From: Saxidomus purpurata
Taxonomy: Eukaryota > Mollusca > Bivalvia > Venerida > Veneridae
Assembly (NCBI GenBank): GCA_022818135.1
Contig: JAFMSR010000015.1
Span: 33,671,022-33,735,021 of the forward strand
DNA length: 64,000 bases
Direction of reading: 5' to 3'
This document shows positions 1-42,384 of this stretch, one piece after another. The position numbers and the translations under genes are program-made. The first letter of the stretch is position 1, and every line of letters begins with the position of its first letter. The notes under the pieces are model-generated. The model was not told the DNA's origin and searched no databases. It saw only the letters and a program-made list of their open reading frames with translations.

Positions 1-1747
1 CAGTATCATTCATTGCATTTAATTTAAGTGTACTACAGAGGAAGAGTCCCATTTAAAATCACCGAAATAGGGGTGTACCCGTCGTTAGTACAGGTCCGTC
101 GTAAGTTTATGAATTATAATACATGTAAATTATGTTCGCGGAACTTTACATAATTCATAATGACGTCTGGTGAACAAAAATAATTATATTGTATTTGCTT
201 TTTTCATAAAATGCGTTTTCAGTCTGTTTCTCATACAAAATGTCAACGAAACCAACTAAATTTACGAAATTATCAATATTTGAGTACATCGATAACTGAT
301 ATCGCAGCACCTATATGTAAACGTGAAAAAAATGTTTGTCTCGGGCAGTACTGGAACTCTGAACCTTTATTTTGCAAAAGCGTCACCACAAAAAGCAAGG
401 TCATGGGCAAGAGTGTAAGTGTCGTATTCTACTGACATACTAGTATCTAGTGCCGTATTCTACCAACATACTAGTTTTAGTGTCGTATTCTAGTGACATA
501 TCACGTGCATCTGAAAAGCTTGCCTGCCAAAATCTTAACTTGTATACAAGTGAATTTACGAACAATCACAACCAAGTTTCCACAGTGAACACGGATATTT
601 TCGCTTATAACTGTGTTTTTACTTTCAAAGTCAATGGTTTCTGCCTTCCTTAAATCTTCGGAATGGGGTCGGGGTGTTGAGTCGGAGAAAAATTGCAAAC
701 CAATGAACAGAGACGTAGTTACTTGGGACATAAAAATGAAATGGCAGGCATGACAGTCGGACCGGTAGTTTATTGACGATTATCTAGTCTAATTGATTGT
801 TCTTTATCTCATATATTTACATGTATTTCCATTCTTTTTTAGCCAACCCATAAAGTGTATGGTGGATGTCTAACAGTAAACTGTTACAGTTGGCAAAATG
901 AGGTAGGATACGCACCCTGACCAAGCAATTTACAACCAGGTGTCACGCATGAGCGAAATGTTGGACAGATGACTTCAGAGTTACACGATTACTAAAAACA
1001 TTGTTATAACTCTTTAACTTACTACAATTTTTTTCGGCTATTGTTCACATTTTTTGGTGCAGAAACATTCGACCAATGATAAAAGAAAACATTTAAAAGA
1101 ATCTGCGGGAGTCAAACATTTTGTTTTGCACTGACCGCTGTGTCGTCAGTCACTGAAGTAAAATGTACACACTAATCTTAGACTTATAAATCCTTGATAT
1201 ACTTATGCACACTTATTTATTTCCAGTGTCAATGGCTATCCACATATCCATAATTATGATAATCATTAGTAAAGTTCTAGGACATATGATTTACTCACGC
1301 ATGCACGCGAGACGGTGAACTCACAAGAAGTTCTCGGAAAGACATTTAAGTACACATGTAGTAAGTATAGCAATGTCTATAGTAAATTGTACGTATACGA
1401 GAACTTGTGCATATTACTTATACTAAAATAAACAAAAACAAGTTATATGTGACGATTATGTTGGTGGAGTGCTGCTGTATATGTCCAACCGATAGTTCAG
1501 CAGGCTGTGGAATTCCTATGTCCAACTTGTCTGACTCGGGATTTTCTGCCGTCGGACAAGCGGATTTTTCTGTCCCGGTTGCCCGCAGGCAAGGCGAAAT
1601 TTTGAGGGGAAAATGAGTAACGAATAAATAATGTACGAAAGTCATGTTTACGCCGAGACCCTCTAGATCTATTTGCACTATTGGGAAAACCTTTTAATTT
1701 TGAGAGCGCGCTGTTTGTGTTTTTCTGTATTTTGTAGTACAGTATTT
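1..1747. other. No gene seen; short tandem motif at 412-500
   Basis: AT-rich sequence. At 412-500 a unit of about 36 bp, GTGTCGTATTCTA(C/G)TGACATACTAG-like, occurs three times. Short open frames around 1400-1770 occur on both strands and lack recognisable domains. Confidence 0.45.
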
Positions 1748-1882
1748 CCTCGTGGATTAGCCTCAATATTTCGACTGCAAGACATACCCATTTTACAACG
1801 ACGTTACATCTAGTCTGTCTTTGCTAAGGGCGGCAACGTATATTGCAAAAAGCGTTGTGCACAATTAGTTGGGCTACTCGAA
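1748..1882 (+). repeat. Dispersed repeat, mate of 56220-56372
   Basis: Contains GCCTCAATATTTCGACTGCA, AGGGCGGCAACG and CACAATTAGTTGGGCTA in the same order as the reverse complement of 56220-56372. Its CCAA(A/C)TAATTGT end is also related to the termini of the insert at 54261-55975. Confidence 0.55.
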
Positions 1883-2442
1883 TAAAACTTTATAGTCCAT
1901 TTCGTAAAAGTTTGGAGAAAGTTCCATCTAGCACTCCATTGTAATTAAAAGCACATTAATATCTACAATACATCCGATATTGATTCTGTCATGAGTTCAA
2001 TTTTTTCTTTCCACGTTTTTCGGATCAAATGAATGCGGTTTAGGCAGAACGTGACGTCAGAATCAAATAAAGACTGATCGCATGCGCCCCTATTTGGCCT
2101 TGTCATTGAAAGTACGGAGGGGAGGAGTTAACCGATATATACATGCTCTATTAATAGTTTCAGATTCGCCTTTGTGTGACGTAAGATTGTAACTATATTG
2201 ATTGCTAAAACAGCGTCCGGGCAAAGCCAACTGCAACGCGTTGTAAGTCTATGTCAGCCAAGATCTGTTTTTCAAGCTACAGCAATGAAATTTGAACCAC
2301 ATTCATATTTCAAATGTGACCTTGACGTTTGGTCTAGTTTTTGTTTTTCAAGCTAGTGAGATCAAATTTTGACAATTTGTGCAGTTTTAATCTATACAAA
2401 TATCTTTACTAAGTTCTTACGACTTACATTGAATGCTCTCGA

Positions 2443-2530
2443 GACTCGCTCCAGATGGAATCAGTCTTGGAAGAGATAGAGAGGCAAGGAAGAATTACCT
2501 GTGTCTTGCTTAAGGACACTTCCACTATTC
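2443..2530 (-). repeat. Tail fragment of the tRNA-derived SINE
   Basis: GACTCGCTCCAGATGGAATC, a GAGA run, then GTGTCTTGCTTAAGGACAC match the non-tRNA part of the SINE at 7942-8106. The tRNA-like head is missing. Confidence 0.55.
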
Positions 2531-2559
2531 CGACGTACATCTGTTCACCATTCCTTCAA

Positions 2560-3230
2560 ACAACATCTCTTCAACTGCCAGGCCAGTGTTGATGAAACTT
2601 GGCAGGGTTGTTCCTTGCATGAAGCTCTATCAAGGGTAGGGGTTCACTGGATTTACATAGATTTCTATACAAGGCCCTCGTAGGTTTGCCTAGTTGACCT
2701 CTACCAAGATTGTTTAAAACATGATGCTCAGGTGACCTGCCCAGGGATTCACTTGATTTAGTATAATAGCTTATATAGGGAAAACTTAAAAAATCTACTT
2801 GTTTAGAATCAAAAAGGCCCAGAGCTTAGATATTTGGAAAGAAGCATTATGTAGGGGACCTCTACGAAGAACCCTAGGGTCAAACTTGACCCTGTCCAGC
2901 TGTTTGGGGGGTCACTTCATGTTACATAGATTTCGATAGGCAATCTTTAAGAATTGTTTTCTCTGAAACCACAAGCCCTCGTACGTTTGCCTTGTTGACC
3001 TCTATCAAGGTTGTTCAAATCATGACTCCCAGAAGAAAATTTAGGCTTACAGAGTATATGAGGAAAACTCCAAAACTATTCTTGTCTAGAACCACAAATC
3101 ATAGAGCTTAGATATTTGGAATGTAGTGGACCTCTACCAAGGACCCCATCCCCCATGTCAAAATTGACCCTAATGCTATTGTTGACCATGTATTATAGCC
3201 AATAGAGGCCAGGTGAGCACCATAGGGTCA
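2560..3230 (+). repeat. Bivalve-type dispersed repeat
   Basis: Three loosely repeated units with TTGACCTCTACCAAGATTGT, AATCATGA-type text, and GAGCTTAGATATTTGGAA repeated at about 2822 and 3107. It closes near 3180-3240 with GTATTATAGCCAATAGAGGC and a GTTTAGCTCATC border. Confidence 0.6.
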
Positions 3231-3234
3231 TCTT

Positions 3235-3680
3235 GTTTAGCTCATCTTGTGACCACTTGATGTCCTTTCACATTTAACCTTGTGTATGTAAACTAGGCTA
3301 CATTTTTTCACTGGATGTTCATGAAACTTGGTTAGAACGAGTGTCTTGATGTTGAGTTCAAATATGGGTCATCTTAGAAACAAGGTTAACTGGTAAAAAC
3401 ACAGGTAAACCTTGTGTTTGGAAGAGGCTGCATTTTTCATTTGATCTCTTGTCTTAATCAATTCTCAGTTGAGTTAAAATATGTCACCTGGTCAAATCAT
3501 AGAAAATCCTTGTGTATGCAAGAGACTGCGTTTTTCATTGGGTCTCTGTGAAACATTGTCAGAATAATTGTCTGGATGATCTCTAGGCCTTATTTGCAAC
3601 TAGGTCATAAGGTCAAATCAAATGTAAACATTAGTAACAATTGATACCCAAGGTCAGACTATTGTCTTTAATCTTGGTCA
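3235..3680 (+). repeat. Second copy of the GCTCA-bordered tandem repeat
   Basis: Contains CCTTGTGTATG, GACTGCGTTTTTCATTGG, AAACTTGGTTAGAA and GGTCATCTTAG-like text, the same family as 62570-63325 but more diverged and only about three units. Confidence 0.65.
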
Positions 3681-3689
3681 CCTGGGTTC

Positions 3690-5954
3690 AATAGGTAGGT
3701 CACCATGGCAAAATTAAAATTATTGAAATGACAAAAATATGAAAGAGATTCATACATCAACACTGTTTTAGACAAAATAGAGCACAGTTCTATCATGAAC
3801 TATCTATCAATTTAGTATTACAGACAGGCTACAGTTATTTTATGTGTGAAGTCATCAAACCAGAACATGCTGAATCAACATGCATCTGTTTTTGGTACCG
3901 AAGTTCTTTATGAAGTTTTGTTGAATCAAGCCAGTAGTTTCTCAACACTGGTATGGACACGAAGGTGCTACACAACTGCCAGAGGTCAGAGAAAAATCAT
4001 CAAGCAAGAACATACAGACAATATGAGTTTGTTGAAATCCATGCAATGGTTGGGGAGGAAAGGCATGGACACGAAGGTGCTCATGTACAATCAGTAATTG
4101 CAATCAAAGGTCACTACTCGTCAGAAATGAAATACCGTAGTCAGAATAAACTTCATACATGAAGCAAACACATTTTCTTAGTATCAAAGTTTTAGTTTTA
4201 TTTGAAATCAAGTCAGTTGTTGCAGAGATTGGAGCCAGGCAGGCAAAGTGGCCCCTTCTAGGGAGCATGAACCGTATTCTTGATTTCTGTATTCTTTAGA
4301 TACATGTAACTTACCGCCTCAATTATGACACATTTTTCTTGCGACACTGCTGCACAGGGACTTACAGACCAACAGGTGTACAAGCTTCAGGATGATAAAT
4401 CTGGCTTTTACAGCCCTTGTCTTACCAGTATACACATGTAGTTGGGGAAATAGGGATTGTTTTGAAATCTTTTCTATTTCCTAAATGATGATTTTATCCT
4501 GTAACTGTTTCAATATTGACAAGGATCCATCTAAACTAATCCTGCAAGTGTGACAGAATGAGCTGAACGGTTTAATTAAGGAAGAGACCCTGTAAACGGC
4601 AGAGGACATGGATGGTAGGTGATGTAAAACCCTGAACGAAACAAAATGAAACAAAGCTTGTATTCATTCACAATGTTTTAATTATAAATCAAATCTGTAA
4701 TCAGACATTAAGTTGTAATGAAATTTAAACAACCATGCAATAAAATGCATGGAAATAATATACAATTTATCTAATGCATTATTAACGCAACTTGTTTCAC
4801 AACACACGCTTGTGTTTACTTTCATGTTTGCAGTGCTGGACATACTGGACATACATCGGAGAACTCTGTGAACATCAGGCTCTCACTAACGGAGAGAAGA
4901 AAACTTGTTACATAAACTGACCACATCAGTCCTTGATACAGCCACATCTGTTGAGAGTGACAAAGTTCTATAGAAAAACGTAAACAATGATAAGAATCAT
5001 CAGGAGAAAATGCAGAATTCAAGAACCATAACTCTACCTTGATTCCCTTTAAATTATCCTCCTTTTTACTTGTCAACGCACAACTGTTGAACTGTTAATA
5101 AGAATTTAAGTTGATACTTTACTGCTACCATAATGAATGTGAAGGCCGATATAACAACTCTCACTACTACAGATAGATTTAAATTTACATTAATATATCA
5201 TGACTTAGTTCTATAGGAAAAGGTCAGACATCATTTTGCATGTAAGTATTTCAAATCCTTGATATACATTTGTCACTGACCTACACAAATTCAAATCAAG
5301 TGAAAATATTTTTAGGTTTTAAAGTAAGCATGACTGAAGAAATCTTTGAAAAATTGTGAAAGAAACAATTTCAAAATGCACAGAAATTCCCCTTTTAGGA
5401 GTAGTGAAATATGAACCAGTATGCCAGTAAACATGAACATAGGGAAGTACTTCAAACAGAAGCGAGTTTTAAACTGTGGACAGTGAAACACTTTTTCTTA
5501 TCAACTTCAAATGAATTAAGAACACAAGGTAGATAATCTGTAAGTGTTTTTCTATGACAACAGAAATTAAGACTATTCTTTCAATCATTGATGTCAGCTT
5601 ACATAGGCATGTTGCTTTAAAAGCAGTTTCTCTATTCAGCAGACAAGTTCTGGTTAATATTTCTTCAATATAAGCCAATTTTCACATTGTTTTGCTACAT
5701 GATATCAAAATGTCACGCAAGTCTTATTCTTGAAATGCGAGTAGCAGCTGTAACTGCCTCGGGGCTCTTCAATCCCTGGGGTAAACATTTTACAAGTAAC
5801 ATTGCATGATTACTTTTATGACTCGAAACTGAACCAGGAGAGAAATCATCTATGATTTCAAGACAATGCCAAAATGTTTTGTGAGCTATGAAGTTATATA
5901 CACATGTGTACACAATGAATGAGCTCCGGTAATAATGATATGAATAATTCTGAA
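3690..5954. other. No gene recognised; probably U2SURP 3' untranslated and downstream DNA
   Basis: Follows the U2SURP stop codon on the minus strand. A small direct repeat of TGGACACGAAGGTGCT occurs at about 3955 and 4066. No coding domain is visible. A minus-strand AATAAA lies at 4197-4202, too far to be assigned with any confidence. Confidence 0.4.
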
Positions 5955-36562
<30,608 letters not shown>

Positions 36563-36599
36563 TTTCTCGTATGCAACGAATGAGAATTTCCACCATATT

Positions 36600-36625
36600 T
36601 TCACGTCACGTGACTATTGGTCACG
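36600..36625 (-). promoter_or_regulatory. Probable U2SURP promoter element: palindromic E-box plus CCAAT box
   Basis: A perfect 10-bp palindrome, GTCACGTGAC, lies at 36605-36614, and an inverted CCAAT (ATTGG on plus) at 36616-36620. Both sit about 40-60 bp upstream of the proposed U2SURP start codon at 36562. The palindrome has the E-box core CACGTG used by USF/MITF/TFE-type bHLH-ZIP factors and equals the CLEAR-box consensus. The functional role is inferred from position and motif only; the transcription start is not visible. Confidence 0.4.
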
Positions 36626-36659
36626 GTGCGCCTATAAGAATTACAACAAAATATTTGTT

Positions 36660-36860
36660 TGTGTTTCGCTAAAAGGTATAAATATGCTAAATACATTTAC
36701 ACAGACTTGCATTATAGTACTACTCGACTGCTAGATGCATGATATTTTGCAGAATCATCATTTTCCCACATAAAAATAGCAAAAATAATACATGTTATCT
36801 ATCTATCTTTCATTTAGTCACGGACCTATGTGTATATAGGTCCGTGATTTAGTCAAACCC
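36660..36860 (+). repeat. Partial copy of the 41769 MITE, with a perfect 12-bp hairpin
   Basis: CTAAATACATTT, GACTTGCATTATA, CGACTGCT, GCAGAATCATC and CCCACATAAAAATA match 41781-41905 in order. It continues to a perfect hairpin: TCACGGACCTAT (36818-36829), 6-base loop, ATAGGTCCGTGA (36836-36847). The 18-bp terminus seen at 41769 is not conserved here. Confidence 0.6.
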
Positions 36861-37389
36861 CTACGCGCGTCAACTGACAAGTATGTTAATACAGGATTTG
36901 TTATACTAACGTATATACGATCCCTGGTTAATAAGACCTGAAATAAAAAGAATAAAGAATGAAGTAAGGTTGGTTAAAAGCTAGTCTAACTATTTCGACT
37001 TCGAAGGCAAACCGAATTTATAGGCTGATATTTTATAGTTGTTCTATCGATATTTTATAGTTGTTCACCTTCTGTAGAGGTGTGACAGTTATAAAATATT
37101 AGATCTGTGAAAGGGGTCACACTGAAACGCCAAATTAATTAGGCTAGTTAAAAGCAAGTTAAAGCAAAGCAGGTTTATTTAGGGAGACATTTATTCAATC
37201 TGACTAACCGCCAGACTGAACTCTTGACCAGACATCATGACACTATCTATGGGTAAGACATTCCAATGGACAATGGTTCTAGGAAAAGGGAGAATTTGAA
37301 TTCATCTGTTTACGTTTGGATCTGCTGGAAGTCTCCTATCTCTATCTATCTTTTTATACTGCCTCACACCTCTCACGAGTATTATGGGC
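36861..37389. other. No gene seen between the MITE copy and the LINE relic
   Basis: AT-rich sequence with a short direct repeat of GATATTTTATAGTTGTTC at about 37027 and 37049. Nothing else supportable. Confidence 0.5.
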
Positions 37390-38990
37390 AGGGTGCACGC
37401 CGGGTGTTAATAAAAGATAAAACTACTGCAAGATAGTTCTTACAGTTAAGAGAAACAAGATGGTTAAAACTGTTAAAAATAGTAAAAGAATAAAAGGTTT
37501 AAAAACAACTGTTGTACGATTCCTTGACGATCTTGTATTCAGGATGAGATAGTTTGGACATGAAATGACAATCTGGTTATGTAGGATGTTGTGAAACATA
37601 ACCAGGCGTTGGTCAATGCGCCCAGGGTCCGTCAAGACATATCCACTGTAGGGAAGTCAACATATCAGTGAGACTGGACGCCCGGCCATAGTCATGCTTG
37701 ATCAGATGAGCTGCCCTGTGTTGTACAGACTCAAGTTGGCCAGTGAAGGTTCCTGTATAAGGGAAAAGACAGAGGAGCTGTATTCAAGTTTGGGCCGTAC
37801 AAGTGTCTTTTATGCAGTTTACTTTAACCATTCTGAGTGAACTTTTATGTTTCGTCTTCGAAAACCCAGTGCTGTTTTGTGATGTTATTATGTGTTTGTT
37901 CTATGATAAGTCATTTGTTATGTTAATGCCCATGCATTTAGCAGAGGAAACTGTTTTTAAGGTGGTGTTGTGAAGGATGTATTGTGCATCTATGACTGAC
38001 TTTCGTTTGGTGATCTGAATAACCTGGTATTTGGATGGGTTGAATTTCATGTCTCATTTTGATTCCCAAAGTTCTAGCTGGTGGAAATCTTGTTGTACAG
38101 AATTGAATGAGAAGAGTCAGACAGTGACAAATAGAGAGCTGTGTCATCTGCAAAGAGACAGACTCTTGATATTTTAACATTGTCAGGTAGATTTTTGATA
38201 TAGATAAGAAACAGAAGCGACCCAATGACCGAACCCTGGGGAACACCGGAAGAGACTGGTATGGTACTAGAGCCATTTACCTGCGACATATTGTCTAGAA
38301 AGCGTTTGATCCATTTGGGAGTTTGACCCCTTATGCCATAGTAATGCATCTTATACATTAGTTTTTTCATGATTGACCATATTGAAAGCTTTTGAGAAGT
38401 CAAGAAGTATTAAGTCTATTTGACGGCAGGAGAGTATCATCTAGCAACATGCAGAGTTGAGTTGCCCGTTTTTCTCGGAAACTACGTTGCCCTAATTCAT
38501 AGAACAGATTAGATCTAGTAAAATGATTTGTGATACTTGATGACACAATACGCTCCAGGGTTTTACACAGAATGCAGTTAAGCGCGATTGGACGATAGTT
38601 GCAGGGTCTTACATAGTGCCTTTCTTATAAACGGGGGCTACATTTGCCATTTTTCATGTTTCAGGAAGGTAACTGGTCTGCAGTGATTTTTTAAACAATT
38701 AAACTAGGATTGGAGCAATTTATTTACACGTGTGTTTAAGTATAATTGACCTAATCAGGTCTGGTTCTGCAGCCTTATAGGGGTTTAGGTTTTTGAGAAA
38801 GTTTCTCAATACCATTTAAGGAAATATAAGATCAGGCATCGGGTTATGGGGACTGCATGTTGAACCAGGAATCTCTCTACCGGCATGTGCCAATTCCTGT
38901 ACTTTCATTTTAGACAGGGATTTTAGAGAAATAGGTGATTTAGAGGTGAGGTCTTTCCAATACTTAATGTTGTTAATTTGGAGCTGAACT
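37390..38990 (-). pseudogene. Decayed non-LTR retrotransposon reverse transcriptase (CR1/Jockey-like)
   Basis: Translated minus-strand fragments show the RT palm in order, spread over several frames. Near 38650-38900 are NPYKAAEPDLI and WKMANVAPVYKKGT. Near 38550-38620 are NYRPIALNCILCKTLERIV. At 38074-38403 are the fingers/palm block GVPQGSVIGSLLFLIYI and the catalytic FADDT. Near 37940-38080 is MKFNPSKYQVIQITKRKS, followed by thumb/C-terminal scraps to about 37390. Stops and frameshifts separate these, so the copy is dead. The endonuclease part is not seen. Confidence 0.85.
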
Positions 38991-40485
38991 TGACACTACC
39001 ATAGGAGCTCGAGGTCGGGATTATACCTTTTCCGGCATTTTTGTCTTTTTACATTTATTTAAGAACCAAGCTAACAAAATATGATCTTGTTTTCCCCGAA
39101 TCTCAACTTTTATATTTTGCCACTAAAGTACTTGTAGACTGAAAAAAAGGCAATTAGAACATCCAGTGTTGTTGTTGTTGAGCACACGCCGGTGTTACAC
39201 CGCTGTTTTTATCATGTCTGTGTTTTACTCGGATATTCCTGCGTGTTGTTTGCAAAGCAATATCATAACATAAAACAACAAGAAAAACTGTGATACTACG
39301 TATCACAGCAGGCCTAAAAACAAAGCTTTCAAGTAAATATTTTGAAATGGGAGATGCAAATAAACTTTACAGACTTTATAACAGAAACAGAATACATTTA
39401 TATTCTAGGTTCATGTAAAGCAAATACTTGACTATCTGGTTTGTGCATTTACAATTTAGTAACTCTTTCTCATTTCCAGTGTATCATTTATGATTTAAAA
39501 AGAAACAAAATCATATTCATGAAAAAACTTTAAATAGTCTTTATGATCTTTCCGTTTTTTTTCATTAGATTGTATATTCGAGTCCTATTTTCATTCAGCG
39601 TTAATGAAAACAAAGTTAACGCAGCAATATTATAACATGTTCTACGCTATGTTCCATTCAGGTGATTCTCAAAATATACAATGCTACAAGACTGTTCCTG
39701 CCTCTATCCTCACAAAATCGTTTACAGTCAAAATGTTTGTAAACAAAACAATTTTTCACTACTTATTAGACGTTACATAAGCATATAAAATAATTTGACG
39801 TTTTACAGGGATCAAAGATAGAAATATCATTTTTTTTGACAATTTTAAAGCTACACAATGAACAGTGGTTTAACCCATTCTTTATCGTAACTTCCTAGGC
39901 GATTTTCATAACATTTTGTTCAAAGAACTATACACTACTTCACCTACATGTTACATTTTCCAACCATGTATTAAATATAGCGGCCCGCTGCTGCGCGCAA
40001 TAAAACATTTATAAATAGTCTAATGAAGGTAACTGTGTCGTTTTTATCTTTTTTGTCCTTTGAAATGTAGAACTATTTTTCGATGCGCATGTATTAATTT
40101 GAAATCATTATCTTTATAAATACAGTATTTATTCTAATTTAGATATCTAAAAATGTAAAAAAATTACATGAATAGTTTGCATGATAAATATAATACATGT
40201 ATTAGTCAACTGTTTAGTGTATTTTGACAATAGCCTCTATGTATGACATGTTAAGTCCTTTTATTTAATCGATTATTTTTTAGAAATGTTTTTCATTTAG
40301 TTCAAGAGTTATGAGAGTAATTCAGAAGTTATCTACGTATAATAAAACGTTAAATAAATGTTTTAGAATTAAAAAAAGCGTTTCCGACACGCCAGCTGTT
40401 ATCGTCGCGCCAGCTTTATCATTACTGACGAGATGCAAAGCTATGGAACGCCATAGCTGCCTTCTATACACACTTCTTAAATGGT
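38991..40485. other. No gene seen
   Basis: AT-rich sequence without recognisable coding potential, RNA gene or strong repeat. Confidence 0.5.
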
Positions 40486-40489
40486 GATG

Positions 40490-41680
40490 ACCTTTTGATA
40501 TACGGTGATGTCGTTTTGATAGATGGTGCAGTGGTTTTGATAGATGGTGCTGTGGTTTTGATAGATGGTGATGTGGTTTTGATAGATGGTGATGTCGTTT
40601 TGATAGATGGTGATGTCGTTTTGATAGGTGGTGCTGTGGTTTTGATAGATGGTGCTGTGGTTTTGATAGATGGTGCTGTGGTTTTGATAGATGGTGCTGT
40701 GGTTTTGATAGATGGTGATGTGGTTTTGATAGATGGTGATGTCGTTTTGATAGGTGGTGCTGTCGTTTTGATAGATGGTGCTGTGGTTTTTGTAGATGGT
40801 GATGTCGTTTGGATATATGGTGATGTCGTTTGGATATATGGTGATGTCGTTTTGATAGATGGTGATGTCGTTTTGAAGGTGGTGACGTCGTTTTGATAGA
40901 TGGTGCTGTGGTTTTGATAAATGGTGATGTCGTTTGGATATATGGTGATGTGGTTTTGATAGATGGTGCTGTCGTTTTGATAGGTGGTGCTGTCGTTTTG
41001 ATAGCTGGTGCTGTGGTTTTTGTAGATGGTGATGTCGTTTGGATATATGGTGATGTCGTTTGGATATATGGTGATGTCGTTTTGATAGATGGTGATGTCG
41101 TTTTGAAGGTGGTGACGTCGTTTTGATAGATGGTGCTGTGGTTTTGATAAATGGTGATGTCGTTTGGATATACGGTGATGTGGTTTTGATAGATGGTGCT
41201 GTGGTTTTGATATATGGTGATGTCGTTTTGATAGATGGTGATGTCGTTTTGATAAATGGTGATGTTGTGTTGATATATGGTGCTGTCGTTTTGATAGATG
41301 GTGCTGTGGTTTTGATAAATGGTGATGTCGTTTTGATAGATGGTGCTGTGGTTTTGATAAATGGTGACGTCGTTTTGAAAGATGGTGCTGTGGTTTTGAT
41401 AAATGGTGATGTCGTTTTGATATATGGTGCTGTCGTTTTGATATATGGTGCTGTCATTTTATATATGGTGCTGTGGTTTTCATATATGGTGATGTCTTTT
41501 TGATAGATGGTGCTGTGGTTTCGATATATGGTGCTGTGGTTTTAGCAAATGGTGTTGTGAGTTTGATATATGGTGCTGTCATATTTATATATGGTGCAGT
41601 GGTTTTGATATATGGTGATGTCCTTTCTATATATGGTGATGCTATTTTGATATATGGTTCTGTCATTTTTTATTACGATG
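40490..41680 (+). repeat. 18-bp minisatellite, about 65 units
   Basis: Units read GTTTTGATAGATGGTG(A/C)T with G preceded by TC or TG, about 18 bp each. A higher-order duplication of 230 bp is visible: 40741-40970 is repeated almost exactly at 40971-41200, including the irregular TTTTGAAGGTGGTGACG unit and the TTTGGATATATGG variants. The 3' end degenerates. Because 18 is divisible by three, long open frames (up to 326 codons) run on both strands; I treat these as by-products. Confidence 0.95.
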
Positions 41681-41768
41681 ATGTTGAACTATTTATAGAT
41701 GGCCTAGTTGTTGACCGGATCAGGTTGATGAGGCTAAAATTGTTCTGACACCGTGAAAATGGACAGTT

Positions 41769-42228
41769 GGTATGAGACGCCTAAATACATTTCCATAGAC
41801 TTACATTATAAGGGTTTCTTCCGGTGCGACTACCCAAAATCTCACCGACTGCTGAAATGAACTTTATTTTGTAGAATCATCCTAGTCCCACATAAAAATA
41901 ACAAAATTTATACATGTGATCCAATACTGTATGCCAGTAATTTGGGGCTCAGTGACACCACCCCCATTTTTGTGGCAATTTTAGTGGTCACCGACCAAAT
42001 ATGTCAGTATTTTCAAATACCAAATATTTTGATTATAATTTATATCAAGATTTTTCTCTTCATATTTCATTTGTGATCTATCATGCAGCGATCATTTCAA
42101 AGTAATTTTTCTTGTATGCATCCACTTAGTTTCAGCCAATCAGCAATCAAACACATAGTGTAGGTCCGCATGTTCCCTAGACAAAAATAACCTGCTTCCG
42201 GTTTTCACCGATTTAGGCGTCTCATACC
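41769..42228. mobile_element. 460-bp MITE with 18-bp perfect terminal inverted repeats
   Basis: GGTATGAGACGCCTAAAT at 41769-41786 is perfectly inverted at 42211-42228. No transposase is encoded, and no convincing target duplication is seen. A partial copy occurs at 36660-36800. Confidence 0.6.
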
Positions 42229-42384
42229 TAAAGACTGAAACGATTGCTTTTGTACGCACTTAAAACAAAGCTATACTTTGGTTCAGCAATTGTTATTTTA
42301 TTATTTGAAAGAGTTCTAAGTGCGTACAAAAGCAATCTGTCTACAGTAGGGGACAAGCGGACCTACACTATGTGTTTGATTGCT
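42142..42384. repeat. Foldback structure with nested perfect inverted repeats
   Basis: Outer arms of 28 bp, 42142-42169 and 42357-42384 (beginning AGCAATCAAACACATAGTG), are perfect complements. Inner arms of 21 bp, 42242-42262 and 42317-42337 (beginning GATTGCTTTTGTACGC), are perfect too. The left spacer contains the right end of the overlapping MITE. Confidence 0.85.

Noticed and set aside
1418..1766. Overlapping 86- and 89-codon frames on the minus strand
   Set aside because: No recognisable domain, no splice context and overlapping frames on both strands; not supportable as a gene.
38074..38403. 109-codon reverse transcriptase frame as a working gene
   Set aside because: It contains GVPQGS and FADDT motifs, but the matching upstream and downstream parts are in other frames with stops, so it is a dead LINE copy.
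40477..41457. 326-codon Thr/Ile/Lys-rich frame on the minus strand, and mirror frames on plus
   Set aside because: It is the translation of an 18-bp minisatellite. The period is a multiple of three and frames are open on both strands, so openness carries no coding signal.
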